A stretch of 64,000 bases of DNA. Origin: Pseudodesulfovibrio sp. (lineage in GTDB: Bacteria; Desulfobacterota; Desulfovibrionia; Desulfovibrionales; Desulfovibrionaceae). Positions 16,073-24,497 of the stretch are shown one piece after another. A program made the position numbers and the translations under genes. How positions within the stretch are numbered: position 1 is the first letter of the stretch; the number at the start of each line of letters is the position of its first letter. The notes beneath the pieces are model-generated. The model was not told where the DNA came from. It worked only from the letters and a program-made list of their open reading frames with translations, and did no database searches. The stretch covers positions 817,029 through 881,028 of the forward strand of contig JADGEX010000001.1 of assembly GCA_016744135.1 (NCBI GenBank). Direction: 5' to 3'.

Positions 16073-19000
16073 TCAAACCATGCGCTTTTCCAAGTCCTTA
16101 ACCAGGACCAAAGCTTTCTTAAAATCATATTCTGCGATGAGTTTCAACATCCGTGCGACATCATCATGCAATTCTCCGGGCCATACAAGCACTTGAACGT
16201 CTTTTGCCTTCTTCCGACATACGACAGGGGCCCCTTCGGACAATGGCACCTTGAGAGCCTCCAGCGACGCCAGTAAATCAGCAGCATCAGCGACCTCGCC
16301 CACCTGTTTGAGGACAGTCTTGGTGCCTTCTATTTCCTTAATCACTGCAATGCTCTGCATTACCACTGACATATCGTACGAAAACCGCTCCAGCTTTTCT
16401 TGCACATCATCAGAGGACTCGTCCAACGCGTGCTCCAAGTCGCTGGACGACTCAAACAACTCCATGGCACCAAGCATCCCAGATGTGCCTTTTACCGAGT
16501 GAGCAAGCCCTACAGCCTCCTCTAGTCGACCTTCAGCTCTCGCCTGCTCGATTTCCTGAGCAGCATCAGAATACTTTTCATCCAATAACAAAAGAAGATT
16601 TTTGTATAACTCCTTGTTGCCCCTCGCTCGTCGCAGCCCAAGTTGAACATCAATACCGTCCATGGAGGCCGGAAGTGAATCGCCAAGTACAGGCTCTTCG
16701 GTCAGAGGTAACGGTCGTGACTGATGAACAGATGTCGGCTCAATCCACTGCGCAAGGACCTTAAAAAGATCCTCAGGATCAAAAGGTTTGGCCACATGTC
16801 CGTTCATGCCCACGGACTGACTCCGTTCAATGTCCTCAACCATGGCGTGGGCCGTCATGGCAATAATCGGCAAATCATTGAACCGATCCTGTTCACGCAG
16901 TCGACGAGTCGCCTCGTACCCATCCATAATAGGCATCTGCACATCCATGAGGACAAGATCTACAGGAGTCTTGTCGAGAAAATCCAAAGCAGCCTGTCCA
17001 TTGACGGCTTCAAAAACTTTGATTTTTGCAGACGCCAAAATCTCCAAAGCCACCTGACGATTGATTTCATTATCTTCAACAAGCAACACTCTGGCCCCGC
17101 CCAAATTGTCCGTAACGCCTTCACGGACCACGGAGTCACTGGTTGTCACCATACCTTTACCGAGGGTTTCAACAACGAGATTAAAGAGAAATGATTGGTT
17201 CACAGGCTTAAACAACAACCCCTTAAAACCCATTTCATTGGATTTTTTCACCAACGAAGCATTGCCATACGCTGAAACCATGAACATGGGGGGCTTGGGA
17301 GATATGGATTCATCCGACAAAATGGCCCCAGCAGTCTGGATACCGTTCCTCCCAGGCATACGCCAATCAATAACCAAAAGGTTGAACGCCTCTTCTTTGG
17401 GGACATTACGCAATATCTCAAGCGCCTCTTCTCCCGAACCGGCAAGAGCGACACGCAGCCCCATGTGCTCCAACATCCCTTTAAGAATAATCTGAGAGGT
17501 ATCGTTGTCATCCACCACAAGCGCACGCTGTCCTTGCAACTCGCCCGGGAGCAAAGCAGGCTCCTTGTCCCTATGGTAAATCGGAAATGGAATTTCAAAC
17601 CAGAAAAGGCTGCCCTTGCCGGGCTCACTTTCAACACCAATCTCTCCGCCCATCAAACTGACGAGCTGATTGCACAGATTAAGACCCAATCCAGTCCCGC
17701 CATATTTGCGGGTGGTCGAAGCGTCTGCCTGCGTGAATGGTTGAAAAAGTTCATCAATCTGATCTAACTTAATCCCTATGCCATCATCCTTGACGGTAAA
17801 ACGCAATTTTGCCTGTTCCTGTTTCAACTCCAACGGAACAATAGAAACGACCACAGCCCCTTCGTCCGTAAATTTGACGGCGTTGTTACACAGATTGATA
17901 AGAATCTGTGCCAAACGCATGGAGTCACCAACGACAGAATTTGGAACTTTCTTGTCCACGTTAATGAGAAACTCGAGTTTCTTTTCGTTGGCTCTTGGAG
18001 AAACAATGGTTGTCAACTGCTCCAACACCTGATCGATCGTAAAACCGACCGACTCCACACTGAGCATGCCGGCTTCAATTTTGGACATATCCAACACATC
18101 ATTAATAATCCCAAGCAAAGACTTGGCCGAAATATCTATCTTGTTGAGGTAGTCCTTCTGGGTGGCCGACAGATTGGTCATCTTCGTCAGATGCGTCATA
18201 CCTATAATCGCATTCATGGGAGTACGAATTTCATGACTCATGTTGGCAAGAAATTCACTCTTGGCTCTAGTTGCATCCTCAGCCGCTTCCTTGGCGTCGA
18301 TAATCGCTTTTTCAGTCTGTTTACGAATATGGATTTCAGACGTCAGAAGCCTATTCGTCTTATTCAACTCATCAGTCCGCAGAATGACACGTTGCTCCAT
18401 TTCATCATACGCAATTTTGAGTTCAGCCTGAGCTCTCCGTAAATCAGAGATATCCGTAATCATCCCAAACGATCCGTCAAAGGCTCCCTTCATCCCAATC
18501 ATGGGGCTTGATGAAACAATTGTCCAAACGATATGCCCGTCTTTGTGCATAAGCCGGCGCTCATACTGCGAGGAAAGACCTTGAACCCGCTTTTCCATCT
18601 CTTGGTCATGGTGTTCCAGATCATCAGGATGCAACAAATCTGCTATCGGCATACCGTACATTTCCATCTCGATATAACCAAGCATGTCGGCCAAGACCTT
18701 ATTGACCATGATCAAACGTCTGTCCTTATCGATAACGATTATACCTTCAGTCGTTGTCTCGAAAAGACGCCTGTACTTCTCTTCACTCAATCGCAACAGG
18801 TCTTCGCGCGACCGAACCTTTCCAGCCATTTCATTGAACTTGGAAAGAATTGTTCGCATTTCCAGAAGATTTCCTTCTTCCTCGTGTTCCGCATATTCAC
18901 CAGCAGATATGCTTTCGATTCGGGCAATAAGCAAATCCAATGGTGTTCGTAAATTTTTGTTAAGAATCAATTTGGTAAAAACACCGAGAACAATGGCAAC

Positions 19001-19471
19001 AAATAACAGGGACAAAAGGCTGATCCAAGTGGTTTCATATACCTTATCTTCAAAAATAAGCGGCGTCAGGCCAAGCTGAATATATCCAACTTCGACATCC
19101 TCGTAGCTTACGCTTTTCCCCTTGACGATAGTCACCCCTTCCTCAACCTCTCCAAAGGAATAAACCTCGTTCCCACGGTGGTCGACAACGTTGATGAAAA
19201 CGACAATATCTATTTTGGAAAAGGCGTCACACAAACTGACAACAGACTCTTCTTCCATATGCCAAAGATAGGATTCAAGACTATTGGATAAGTGGGTGAG
19301 GGATTCACTGGCCCTTTGCTCAAATTGGGCCTCGGATTTTTCATATAGGACAAAGAAAACAATGGAAGAAATAGCGATGGCAGAGGCTGCAAGGACACAA
19401 AAAAGACTCGCAGTCAGATGCTGAACAAGGGATCTGTTCCCTCTATGTCTCGGCCTGGTCAAAAATTTCAA
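16073..19471 (-). CDS. Hybrid sensor histidine kinase (PAS-HisKA-HATPase-REC-REC-HPt)
   Basis: An 1132-residue membrane phosphorelay kinase. Two membrane helices (about 20-44 and 148-170) enclose a short periplasmic sensor. A HAMP-like linker, a PAS domain (about 230-350) and a coiled coil follow. The phosphorylated histidine is H413 in ANMSHEIRTPMN. The ATPase domain has NLCNNAVKFT, DDGIGI and GGTGLGL. Two receiver domains follow, with D702 (IDWRMPG) and D843 (LMDVQMPIMDG), then an HPt domain with H991 (AHSVKGTSG). All relay residues are intact, so it could run a full internal His-Asp-His relay. The input signal is unknown, and no dedicated output regulator lies beside it. Confidence 0.92.
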   Translation of the reverse strand: MKFLTRPRHRGNRSLVQHLTASLFCVLAASAIAISSIVFFVLYEKSEAQFEQRASESLTHLSNSLESYLWHMEEESVVSLCDAFSKIDIVVFINVVDHRGNEVYSFGEVEEGVTIVKGKSVSYEDVEVGYIQLGLTPLIFEDKVYETTWISLLSLLFVAIVLGVFTKLILNKNLRTPLDLLIARIESISAGEYAEHEEEGNLLEMRTILSKFNEMAGKVRSREDLLRLSEEKYRRLFETTTEGIIVIDKDRRLIMVNKVLADMLGYIEMEMYGMPIADLLHPDDLEHHDQEMEKRVQGLSSQYERRLMHKDGHIVWTIVSSSPMIGMKGAFDGSFGMITDISDLRRAQAELKIAYDEMEQRVILRTDELNKTNRLLTSEIHIRKQTEKAIIDAKEAAEDATRAKSEFLANMSHEIRTPMNAIIGMTHLTKMTNLSATQKDYLNKIDISAKSLLGIINDVLDMSKIEAGMLSVESVGFTIDQVLEQLTTIVSPRANEKKLEFLINVDKKVPNSVVGDSMRLAQILINLCNNAVKFTDEGAVVVSIVPLELKQEQAKLRFTVKDDGIGIKLDQIDELFQPFTQADASTTRKYGGTGLGLNLCNQLVSLMGGEIGVESEPGKGSLFWFEIPFPIYHRDKEPALLPGELQGQRALVVDDNDTSQIILKGMLEHMGLRVALAGSGEEALEILRNVPKEEAFNLLVIDWRMPGRNGIQTAGAILSDESISPKPPMFMVSAYGNASLVKKSNEMGFKGLLFKPVNQSFLFNLVVETLGKGMVTTSDSVVREGVTDNLGGARVLLVEDNEINRQVALEILASAKIKVFEAVNGQAALDFLDKTPVDLVLMDVQMPIMDGYEATRRLREQDRFNDLPIIAMTAHAMVEDIERSQSVGMNGHVAKPFDPEDLFKVLAQWIEPTSVHQSRPLPLTEEPVLGDSLPASMDGIDVQLGLRRARGNKELYKNLLLLLDEKYSDAAQEIEQARAEGRLEEAVGLAHSVKGTSGMLGAMELFESSSDLEHALDESSDDVQEKLERFSYDMSVVMQSIAVIKEIEGTKTVLKQVGEVADAADLLASLEALKVPLSEGAPVVCRKKAKDVQVLVWPGELHDDVARMLKLIAEYDFKKALVLVKDLEKRMV

Positions 19472-19710
19472 TGAGATTTCCTCTATCCTGCCGGACCGCT
19501 AAACCAAACAGAAATTATAATAGCTCCATTGTCCCCGGTCTTTTCCACCGAGCAAAACGCCAAAAAAAGAATACCCCTCTGACGCCTCCATCTTTACACT
19601 TTCTATAACACTGGCATATTTCAGTCGATTATATTTTCGCCTGTCTGCACAGAGATTTCTCCGAATAGTATAATGGAGTTACGCCATCAGTCCAACGGCG
19701 TCAAAGCAAA

Positions 19711-19740
19711 AAGGCCTACCGAAAATTTCGGTAGGCCTTT
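19711..19740 (-). terminator. Rho-independent terminator after tRNA-Ser
   Basis: AAGGCCTACCGAAA and its complement TTTCGGTAGGCCTT form a near-perfect long stem, with A/T runs on both sides. It lies 10 bases beyond the CCA end of the tRNA. Confidence 0.88.
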
Positions 19741-19749
19741 ATGTTTGCG

Positions 19750-19841
19750 TGGCGGAGAGGAGAGGATTCGAACCTCCGGTGGACGTTAGCCCACACACGC
19801 TTTCCAGGCGTGCTCCTTAAGCCGGACTCGGACACCTCTCC
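19750..19841 (-). tRNA. tRNA-Ser (anticodon GGA)
   Basis: A 92-nt class II tRNA on the minus strand. The acceptor stem is GGAGAGG/CCTCTCC with G discriminator and encoded CCA. The anticodon loop is CTGGAAA with GGA (complement of 19803-19805). It has a long variable arm and the T loop GGTTCGAATCC. It reads UCC and UCU codons. It lies between the pyrD 3' end and a terminator. Confidence 0.95.
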
Positions 19842-19855
19842 GCGCTGAGAGGCAG

Positions 19856-19884
19856 TAACTAACCAATATGATGTGCCTTGGCAA
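19856..19884 (-). promoter_or_regulatory. Candidate promoter of tRNA-Ser
   Basis: Minus strand: TTGCCA (19884-19879), a 17-base spacer and TAGTTA (19861-19856), 14 bases before the tRNA 5' end. Cotranscription from pyrD is the alternative. Confidence 0.4.
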
Positions 19885-19911
19885 GCAAAAAAACGTTCTA
19901 ATTTTACTTTT

Positions 19912-20829
19912 TTACAAAGGGAGTTGCAGACTGCCCCGGAATTCATCCAGGCTCACTGCTCCCAACTCTTCCAAAAGCGATTCCATCTCGTCCGCAAGGG
20001 TAAAAGCAAAATCCGGACGAAGGAAATTCGCCGTCCCCACCTGTACAGCATGAGCACCAACAAGAATGAATTCCAACGCATCTTCTGCGGAAGCAATGCC
20101 GCCGATACCAACCACCGGAATATCCACAGCTTGAACCACCTGATGGACACACCTCAGGGCCACGGGCTTGATAGCAGGGCCGGAAAGACCGGCTATAACG
20201 TTGGCTATGCGCGGTTTGCGATTTCTGATGTCCACAGCCATGCCAGAAAGCGTATTGATCAGCGACAGGGAATCTGCACCGCCATCGGCAGCAGCTCGTG
20301 CGCACACGGCAATATCCGTCACATTGGGTGACAGTTTGACCATGACATGTTTATTACCCGCTTGCTTCTTCACCGCTTCTGTCACCCGGCCGATCTGGGC
20401 CGGATCCTGACCAAAGGCAATACCGCCTTCCTTAACGTTGGGACAGGAAACATTGACTTCCAAAGCAGCCACACTGTCTTCACCCGCAAGGACTCCCGCC
20501 AGTTCGCCGAATTCTTCGGCATCACAGGCATAAAGATTGGCAACCACGGCCACATCTTTCCCTGCCAATACAGGAAGCGCCTTAGTAACAAATTCTTCAA
20601 CCCCGGGATTCTGAATACCAATAGCGTTGAGCATACCGCATGGAGTCTCCGCTATACGGGGCATAGGATTGCCCTCACGCGGCTTGAGCGACAATCCCTT
20701 AGCGACTATACCTCCGAGCTTCTCAAGATCGCCATAGGGCGCAAATTCCACTCCAAAACCAAAGGTACCGGAAGCGGTCATGACGGGATTCTTGAGATCA
20801 AGCCCGCCGAAAGAAACGTTCATATCCAT
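19912..20829 (-). CDS. pyrD: Dihydroorotate dehydrogenase B, catalytic subunit
   Basis: An FMN enzyme oxidising dihydroorotate to orotate in pyrimidine synthesis. It is the class 1B form, which passes electrons to NAD through PyrK. The N-terminal TASGTFGFG and GLSLKPREGNP segments, the LNAIGIQNPG motif and catalytic Cys129 (NVSCPN) are present. The FMN phosphate site VGIGGI is near the C-terminus. The 305-residue length is normal. pyrK lies 12 bases upstream on the same strand, giving a pyrK-pyrD operon. Confidence 0.95.
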   Translation of the reverse strand: MDMNVSFGGLDLKNPVMTASGTFGFGVEFAPYGDLEKLGGIVAKGLSLKPREGNPMPRIAETPCGMLNAIGIQNPGVEEFVTKALPVLAGKDVAVVANLYACDAEEFGELAGVLAGEDSVAALEVNVSCPNVKEGGIAFGQDPAQIGRVTEAVKKQAGNKHVMVKLSPNVTDIAVCARAAADGGADSLSLINTLSGMAVDIRNRKPRIANVIAGLSGPAIKPVALRCVHQVVQAVDIPVVGIGGIASAEDALEFILVGAHAVQVGTANFLRPDFAFTLADEMESLLEELGAVSLDEFRGSLQLPL

Positions 20830-20841
20830 TTGACCAACTCC

Positions 20842-21627
20842 CTAGAGTTCCACTTTATCGGCCCAGAACACGGGCCCCTTTGTGCAGACCTGCACATGAT
20901 GCCCTTCGCCATCCTTGGTCACACAACCGAGACAGGCCCCTACGCCACAGGCCATACGGTTTTCCAACGATACCTGAGCGCGTGCATCAAACTCGTTCGC
21001 AAAACGTTGAACGGTTTTCATGAATGGGGTCGGTCCGCACGAAAGGATCAAACCGCCTTTCTCGGCGTATTCCTGAATAAACCCCTTCATCGTATTGATG
21101 ATAGCATCCAAATCTTCGGGTTTTTCTTCAATGATACATTGCCCTTCCACTTTGTCGGACAGTGTTTCAAAAGGATAGCACTCAAGAGGCATCCGGTGCG
21201 CCAGAAAAAGTTGCAAATTTTCCGGATGCGGATGAGACTCGACATAACCGCGAAAAGGTGCGATGCCGATGCCCCCGGCAAGGAGCAGAGTCGGTGTTTC
21301 CGGCTCCATGGCAAAGGAATTGCCAAGTGGTCCCCACATGGCGACCATATCGCCGGGCTGAAGTTGGGCGATGCGACTGGTGCCGCGCCCCACGTTCTGA
21401 ATGAACAGGGTCACGGATTCACCGTCTGCGGAACAGATGGAAAACGGTCTGCCCCAGAGCAGGTCCAATTCCCAGTCCACCGGACGAATCATAACAAACT
21501 GGCCGGGCTTCCACCCGTCCCAATCCGGATATTCAAGCTTCAACTCGAAGAATTCACCCGCAGCTTTTGATTGACCGACCGGGGAAACTTCCAATACCTT
21601 TACATTGCGGCAATTCCTCAATGACAT
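20842..21627 (-). CDS. pyrK: Dihydroorotate dehydrogenase B, electron-transfer subunit
   Basis: Carries electrons from the PyrD flavin to NAD. The FAD site is RPFSIC (60-65). The nucleotide-binding loop is LLLAGGIGIAPF (115-126). Four cysteines, C227, C232, C235 and C248, form the C-terminal 2Fe-2S site (ACGVGACLGC). The length of 261 is typical. Its start codon is only 11 bases from that of the divergent U32 gene, so its promoter must lie within the beginning of that gene. AAGG serves as ribosome binding site. Confidence 0.94.
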   Translation of the reverse strand: MSLRNCRNVKVLEVSPVGQSKAAGEFFELKLEYPDWDGWKPGQFVMIRPVDWELDLLWGRPFSICSADGESVTLFIQNVGRGTSRIAQLQPGDMVAMWGPLGNSFAMEPETPTLLLAGGIGIAPFRGYVESHPHPENLQLFLAHRMPLECYPFETLSDKVEGQCIIEEKPEDLDAIINTMKGFIQEYAEKGGLILSCGPTPFMKTVQRFANEFDARAQVSLENRMACGVGACLGCVTKDGEGHHVQVCTKGPVFWADKVEL

Positions 21628-21638
21628 AGAGATACCTT

Positions 21639-23627
21639 ATGAGTAAAAAACATTTACCTGAAATTATGGCCCCCGCAGGGGACAAATACTCCTACCTCGC
21701 TGGCGTCGCCGCCGGGGCGGACGCTATCTACGTAGGTCTGAAACACTTTTCGGCCCGCATGCAGGCCAAGAACTTCTCTATCAGTGAGCTTGCACAACTG
21801 GCAAGCCTCGGCAGAGACAGGGGCACCAAGACCTATGTAGCCATGAACACGCTGGTCAAACCCGGCGATCCCGAATCCGCAGGGCGGCTTATCGACCGTT
21901 TGCAGCGAACCGTCAAGCCCTATGCTCTCATTGTACAGGATCTTGCGATGCTGACTCTGGCTAAACAAGCTGGATTCACCGGAGAACTTCATCTCTCCAC
22001 TTTGGCGAACATCAGTCATCCGACAGGACTCGCTATTGCCAAAAAACTTGGGGCATCCCGCGTGGTCATACCTCGCGAACTCAATCTTGACGAAGTCAAA
22101 CTCATGGCCGACGCATGCCCGAAAGACCTCGATCTGGAAATTTTTGTTCACGGCGCACTCTGCCACTGTGTGTCGGGTCGTTGCTACTGGTCCAGTTATC
22201 TGGGCGGTAAATCCGGCCTTCGCGGTCGCTGCGTCCAGCCGTGCAGACGTCTTTACACTCAAAACAAACAATACCCGGAACGTCTTTTTTCCTGTTCCGA
22301 CCTCTCTCTTGATGTATTGACTAAGCCTCTGCTCTCCATGCCCAAGGTTGCGGCCTGGAAAATCGAAGGCCGTAAAAAAGGCCCCCATTACGTCTTTTAC
22401 ACCGTCAAGGCATACCAAATGCTTCGCGATAATCCCAACGACGCAAAAATCAAGAAAGCAGCTCAAGACCTCCTTGATCAGGCACTCGGCCGACCAACGA
22501 GTCATTCCACTTTCTTGCCGCAACGTCCCTTCCAACCGGTTCAACCCAAGGAACAGACCAGTTCCGGCAGGCTCATCGGTGAAATTAAACGCGACCAGAA
22601 AAAACCTTTTTTCCAACCCCGTGAAGTACTCAATCCCGGCGATCTTATTCGAATTGGATATGAAGACCAACCAGGCCATCGTACCATCCCCATTCGTCGT
22701 CGTGTACCAAAACGCGGCCGCATGGATATTCCCTTTTCCAAACAGCAGAAAGGACCAGCCCTGCCCACCGGCACCAAGGTCTTTCTAGTTGATAGACGTG
22801 AGCCTGAACTGACAAAACTCATCAAGGGACTGAGCAACGAACTCGACCTGTTCCCGGCCCCCGAGTCCAAGGAATCCCGTTTCACGCCCACATGGCCCAA
22901 AGCCGCAGCACGCAGCAAAACACGGAACCGGGCTGAATCCATCAACCTGTTCCGTCAACCACCGCGTGGTCGTATTTATGACAAGACTGCATTTTGGTTG
23001 GAAAAAGCCACCATCAGCAAAGTGCCACAGTCATCTGTAATTCGTGCACAGTGGTGGCTGCCTCCTGTCATCTGGCCGGACGAAGACAAGAAATACCGCT
23101 CCCTGATTAAAGAAGCGGTCAAAAAAGGCGCACGTGAATTCGTGTTAAACGCCCCCTGGCAGGCTGGATATTTCGAAGACCGTAAAAACACCAAACTGGT
23201 GGCTGGTCCATTCTGTAATATATCCAACAGACTTGCTCTCGGCGTGCTCAAGGATCTCGGTTTTTCCTCGGCCATAATCAGCCCGGAACTTTCGTTCGAA
23301 GACATAGAAGCGCTGTCGCAGAACTCGCCTATTTCACTAGGGTTCGTCATCAAGGGCTTATGGCCCTTTGGACTCGCTCGTTTCGAGGCAGAATCCGTCA
23401 AGATGAATGAGACCATCAAGAGTCCCATGCACGAAGTCTCTTTCGTACGTAAGCACGGGCAGAATAATTGGATTTACCCTGGTTGGGAATTGGATATGAC
23501 CAAAGAATTCCGCAAGCTGGAACGACTCGGATTCAAGTCTTTCGTTACCATTAAGGAAGAATGGCCCAAAGATGTCCCTCGTCCCAAGCGGACCAGTGAA
23601 TTCAACCTACGACTCAACTTACTGTAA
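21639..23627 (+). CDS. U32 family peptidase-like protein (RlhA/TrhP type)
   Basis: A 662-residue protein of the U32 family. Its better-known members are RNA hydroxylation factors (RlhA for 23S rRNA, TrhP for tRNA) rather than proteases. The N-terminal barrel has APAGDKYSYLAGVAAGADAI. Four cysteines, C175, C182, C198 and C202, in ALCHCVSGRC and RGRCVQPCR match the 4Fe-4S site of the family. The C-terminal 350 residues are less conserved and partly basic. Which RNA it acts on cannot be told. It diverges from pyrK with 11 bases between start codons, and a terminator follows. Confidence 0.85.
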   Translation: MSKKHLPEIMAPAGDKYSYLAGVAAGADAIYVGLKHFSARMQAKNFSISELAQLASLGRDRGTKTYVAMNTLVKPGDPESAGRLIDRLQRTVKPYALIVQDLAMLTLAKQAGFTGELHLSTLANISHPTGLAIAKKLGASRVVIPRELNLDEVKLMADACPKDLDLEIFVHGALCHCVSGRCYWSSYLGGKSGLRGRCVQPCRRLYTQNKQYPERLFSCSDLSLDVLTKPLLSMPKVAAWKIEGRKKGPHYVFYTVKAYQMLRDNPNDAKIKKAAQDLLDQALGRPTSHSTFLPQRPFQPVQPKEQTSSGRLIGEIKRDQKKPFFQPREVLNPGDLIRIGYEDQPGHRTIPIRRRVPKRGRMDIPFSKQQKGPALPTGTKVFLVDRREPELTKLIKGLSNELDLFPAPESKESRFTPTWPKAAARSKTRNRAESINLFRQPPRGRIYDKTAFWLEKATISKVPQSSVIRAQWWLPPVIWPDEDKKYRSLIKEAVKKGAREFVLNAPWQAGYFEDRKNTKLVAGPFCNISNRLALGVLKDLGFSSAIISPELSFEDIEALSQNSPISLGFVIKGLWPFGLARFEAESVKMNETIKSPMHEVSFVRKHGQNNWIYPGWELDMTKEFRKLERLGFKSFVTIKEEWPKDVPRPKRTSEFNLRLNLL

Positions 23628-23642
23628 TCTCTGAATGCAAAC

Positions 23643-23683
23643 AAAAAAGCCTCCAAACCGAAATCGGTATGGAGGCTTTTTTG
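23643..23683. terminator. Bidirectional rho-independent terminator
   Basis: AGCCTCCA pairs with TGGAGGCT, with inner ACCG/CGGT around AAAT, A6 on the left and T6 on the right. It lies between the convergent U32 and phzF genes. Confidence 0.92.
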
Positions 23684-23700
23684 TTATCAATCTCAAATTA

Positions 23701-24483
23701 TTATAAAACAATCATTCCCTTCATATACGTAACAGCCTGACCAGATAATTTGACCCGATCACCCAAATCTTCGCACTTCAGTACACCTCCACGAGCCGAC
23801 GCCTGAAATGCGGTAAGCTGAGATTTACCCAAACGCTTTGCCCAATATGGCACCAACATGCAGTGCGCAGAGCCTGTAACAGGATCCTCAGGGATACTCA
23901 CATCCGGTGTAAAAAAACGGGATACAAAGTCATAGTCCAAACCAGGAGCCGTACAGATAATACAAAGTCCGTCCACCTTGGCTACCAATCTAAAATCTGG
24001 CTTCAATTCGCGAACCTGCGCTTCATTCTCAAACACGGCCATCATATCACGATGTCCCATGTAAAGTTTATCAGGACGCGCTCCGAGGGCTGCGGCCACA
24101 CGTTCAGTCACCTGAATCTCATGGAATGGCCATGCCGGAAAATCCATGGAATAAAAACCGTTTTCACGGTCCACAAACAATCGCCCGCTCTTGGTCTCGA
24201 AAACCACGACGGGATCATCATAATCCAGATGTTCATAAAGGACATGCGCGCTTGCCAATGTTGCATGGCCGCACAGATCAACTTCACTTTCGGGAGTAAA
24301 CCATCGTAACTCGAAATACTCGCCTTTGCGCACGAAAAACGCTGTCTCAGACAAATTATTTTCCATGGCAATATTTTGCATCAAATCATCGGAAAGCCAT
24401 TCGTATAAAGGAATGACCGCCGCTGGATTGCCACTGAACACAGTGTCAGCAAATGCATCTACCTGATAGAGTTCGAGATCCAT
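23701..24483 (-). CDS. PhzF family isomerase-like protein
   Basis: A 260-residue protein of the PhzF/diaminopimelate-epimerase fold. The N-terminal DAFADTVFSGNPAAV, catalytic Glu46 (NNLSETAFF), DLCGHATLA and the C-terminal DPVTGSAHC are all present. Despite the name, most such proteins lie outside phenazine clusters and their substrates are unknown; no phenazine genes are visible here. It is the last gene of the carB-to-phzF block, 14 bases after mrcA. Confidence 0.88.
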   Translation of the reverse strand: MDLELYQVDAFADTVFSGNPAAVIPLYEWLSDDLMQNIAMENNLSETAFFVRKGEYFELRWFTPESEVDLCGHATLASAHVLYEHLDYDDPVVVFETKSGRLFVDRENGFYSMDFPAWPFHEIQVTERVAAALGARPDKLYMGHRDMMAVFENEAQVRELKPDFRLVAKVDGLCIICTAPGLDYDFVSRFFTPDVSIPEDPVTGSAHCMLVPYWAKRLGKSQLTAFQASARGGVLKCEDLGDRVKLSGQAVTYMKGMIVL

Positions 24484-24497
24484 GGGTTCCCCCTATG

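Noticed and set aside
20347-21570. 407-codon plus-strand open frame
   Set aside because: It lies antisense to pyrD and pyrK, which are unmistakable by catalytic and cofactor motifs. The translation is His/Thr/Gly-rich without domain character.
21654-22679. 341-codon minus-strand open frame
   Set aside because: Antisense to the U32 gene, which has its four-cysteine motif.
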